Shown here: one piece after another, positions 63,063 through 64,000 of the stretch
How positions within the stretch are numbered: position 1 is the stretch's first letter
Layout: each line of letters starts with the position of its first letter
Assembly (NCBI RefSeq): GCF_000317285.1
Contig: NZ_AJLN01000149.1
Coordinates: 1 to 64,000, forward strand
Reading direction: 5' to 3'
DNA from: Chlorogloeopsis fritschii PCC 6912
GTDB lineage: Bacteria; Cyanobacteriota; Cyanobacteriia; Cyanobacteriales; Nostocaceae
DNA length: 64,000 nt
The notes under the pieces: model-generated
What the model was told of the DNA's origin: nothing
Seen by the model: the letters and a program-made list of their open reading frames with translations, nothing else
The model's database searches: none
Made by a program: the position numbers and the translations under genes

Positions 63063-63929
63063 TTAATTTTCCCCGGATTTAATAGCAGCAAATATAGAAG
63101 AATAATCTTCGTGAGCAAATGACATTTTTATCGCCATATCCAAAACTTTGCGCACACCTTCTATACTGCTGACATTCAAACCAACTGTTTTTGCTTCATC
63201 GATAAAGAAATCAATATCTTTCATCAAGTGTTTTGTTGGAAAATTGGGATTGGCATAATTGCCATCTAGCATTCTTGCCAATTTTTTGTCGAATGTGGGG
63301 GCATAAAGAGCGCTCTGACGCAGAACGTACATCAAAGCATCCACGTCAATGCCATAACGCTGAACAAAACTAAGGCTAAGGGCAAAAGCTGCTGTCTGGG
63401 AAGCAATGAGTTGATTTAACCCCAGTTTCAGTGCTGCCGCAGTTCCCACAGACCCTACAAGTAAAGGTTCTGGGCCAAAATATTTAAATAGCTCTAAGTA
63501 GCGCTGATATTGTTCTTGACGTGCGCCTACCATGACAATTAAATTACCAGCTTTTGCTTCTGGGATGCTACCAAGAACAGGCGCTTCTATATACTCTCCA
63601 CCTGCGGCAACTACTGCATCTCTAATTTCTCTACTTTCTGTGGGAGTAATAGTTCCCATTTGAATGATACTGCGCCCCGCCACAGCTTGCGAAGACCGAT
63701 CTGAAAGCAACACACTATAAATAGCTGCGGCGTTAGTAAGCATCAGAATTACACAATCAGCAGCACGAATTGCTTGATAGGGCTTTGTGACAACTTCTGC
63801 ACCAGCTGCTTTTAAGGGTTCCAACTTTTCTGGGGTGCGGTTGTAGGCAATTAGTTCCACATTTGCTTCTAACAACTTCTGCGCCATCGGCAGTCCCATT
63901 AATCCAGTCCCCAGAAATGCTACCTTCAT
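63063..63929 (-). CDS. 3-hydroxyisobutyrate dehydrogenase-family oxidoreductase
   Basis: The 288-residue enzyme begins with an NAD(P)-binding Rossmann motif, FLGTGLMGLPMAQKLL (GxGxxG), and has the NRTPEKL segment that often goes with NADP(H). The substrate segment EAPVLGSIPEAKAGNL and the catalytic lysine region AALKLGLNQL follow, then a helical C-terminal domain (PNFPTKHLMKDIDF). This is the beta-hydroxyacid dehydrogenase superfamily; its plant and bacterial glyoxylate/succinic semialdehyde reductases look alike, so the substrate is undecided. It is adjacent to nothing informative. The last 71 bases of the window upstream contain a GCGATCGC and a GGCTAGAGATTAGAG-like repeat edge only. Confidence 0.88.
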   Translation of the reverse strand: MKVAFLGTGLMGLPMAQKLLEANVELIAYNRTPEKLEPLKAAGAEVVTKPYQAIRAADCVILMLTNAAAIYSVLLSDRSSQAVAGRSIIQMGTITPTESREIRDAVVAAGGEYIEAPVLGSIPEAKAGNLIVMVGARQEQYQRYLELFKYFGPEPLLVGSVGTAAALKLGLNQLIASQTAAFALSLSFVQRYGIDVDALMYVLRQSALYAPTFDKKLARMLDGNYANPNFPTKHLMKDIDFFIDEAKTVGLNVSSIEGVRKVLDMAIKMSFAHEDYSSIFAAIKSGEN

Positions 63930-64000
63930 CTTCTACATTCCTTTGGTTGAGCGATCGCTTTTCGTTCTAAAAAATTATATTTAGAGGCTAGAGATTAGAG

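Overview
The window comes from a cyanobacterium, most probably a filamentous Nostocales-type strain. HIP1 octamers (GCGATCGC) are scattered throughout, heptanucleotide tandem repeats and dispersed palindromes fill several spacers, base composition is moderately AT-rich, and the gene families (CtaA/PacS-like copper ATPase, AMIN-TonB receptor, Uma2, FAAL-NRPS/PKS) are typical of that group. No ribosomal or tRNA gene, CRISPR array or transposase was seen.

Region 1 (1-3400) is a copper operon: a MerR/CueR-type promoter, a CopZ-like chaperone, a copper P1B-ATPase, a 26-residue hydrophobic microprotein and a membrane-anchored cupredoxin. Region 2 (3621-11541, minus strand) holds threonine deaminase (ilvA) and four siderophore-traffic genes: an MFS exporter, a FhuF-like ferric-siderophore reductase, a ferric-siderophore binding lipoprotein and a TonB-dependent receptor. 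A roughly 620-bp divergent control region (11542-12160) with a perfect 8-8-8 dyad separates them from region 3.

Region 3 (12161-60224, plus strand) is one long hybrid NRPS/PKS locus: FAAL-ACP-C-A(Ser)-PCP; glycosyltransferase; TauD oxygenase; KS-AT-KR(degenerate)-PCP-E; C(DCL)-A(Gly)-PCP-C-TauD; interface-A(Asp)-PCP-C-A(Orn-like)-PCP; TubC-dock-C-A(Ser)-PCP; KS-AT-cMT-KR-ACP; C; TauD; interface-A(Asx)-PCP; C-A(Orn-like)-PCP-reductase; class III aminotransferase; methyltransferase; MbtH. Two SyrP-like beta-hydroxylases, each paired with a condensation-like 'interface' domain and an Asp/Asn-type adenylation domain, together with the adjacent uptake genes, point to a beta-hydroxyaspartate lipopeptide siderophore of the cyanochelin kind. 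The predicted chain is acyl-Ser-C2-Gly-OHAsp-X-Ser-C2(Me,OH)-OHAsx-X, released by reduction as an aldehyde and possibly aminated. The line reads as two diverged copies of one block (Ser-polyketide-OHAsp-X). Unusual points are an epimerase domain on a polyketide module, an embedded glycosyltransferase, and dispersed repeats inserted in frame in the megasynthases.

Region 4 (60225-64000) is ordinary flank: stacked hairpins and two perfect palindromes, an MtfA-like peptidase, a gene remnant, a nonsense-disrupted pseudogene, a Uma2 gene with an in-frame palindromic repeat, and a 3-hydroxyisobutyrate dehydrogenase-type oxidoreductase. All substrate calls were read by eye from binding-pocket residues and are predictions.
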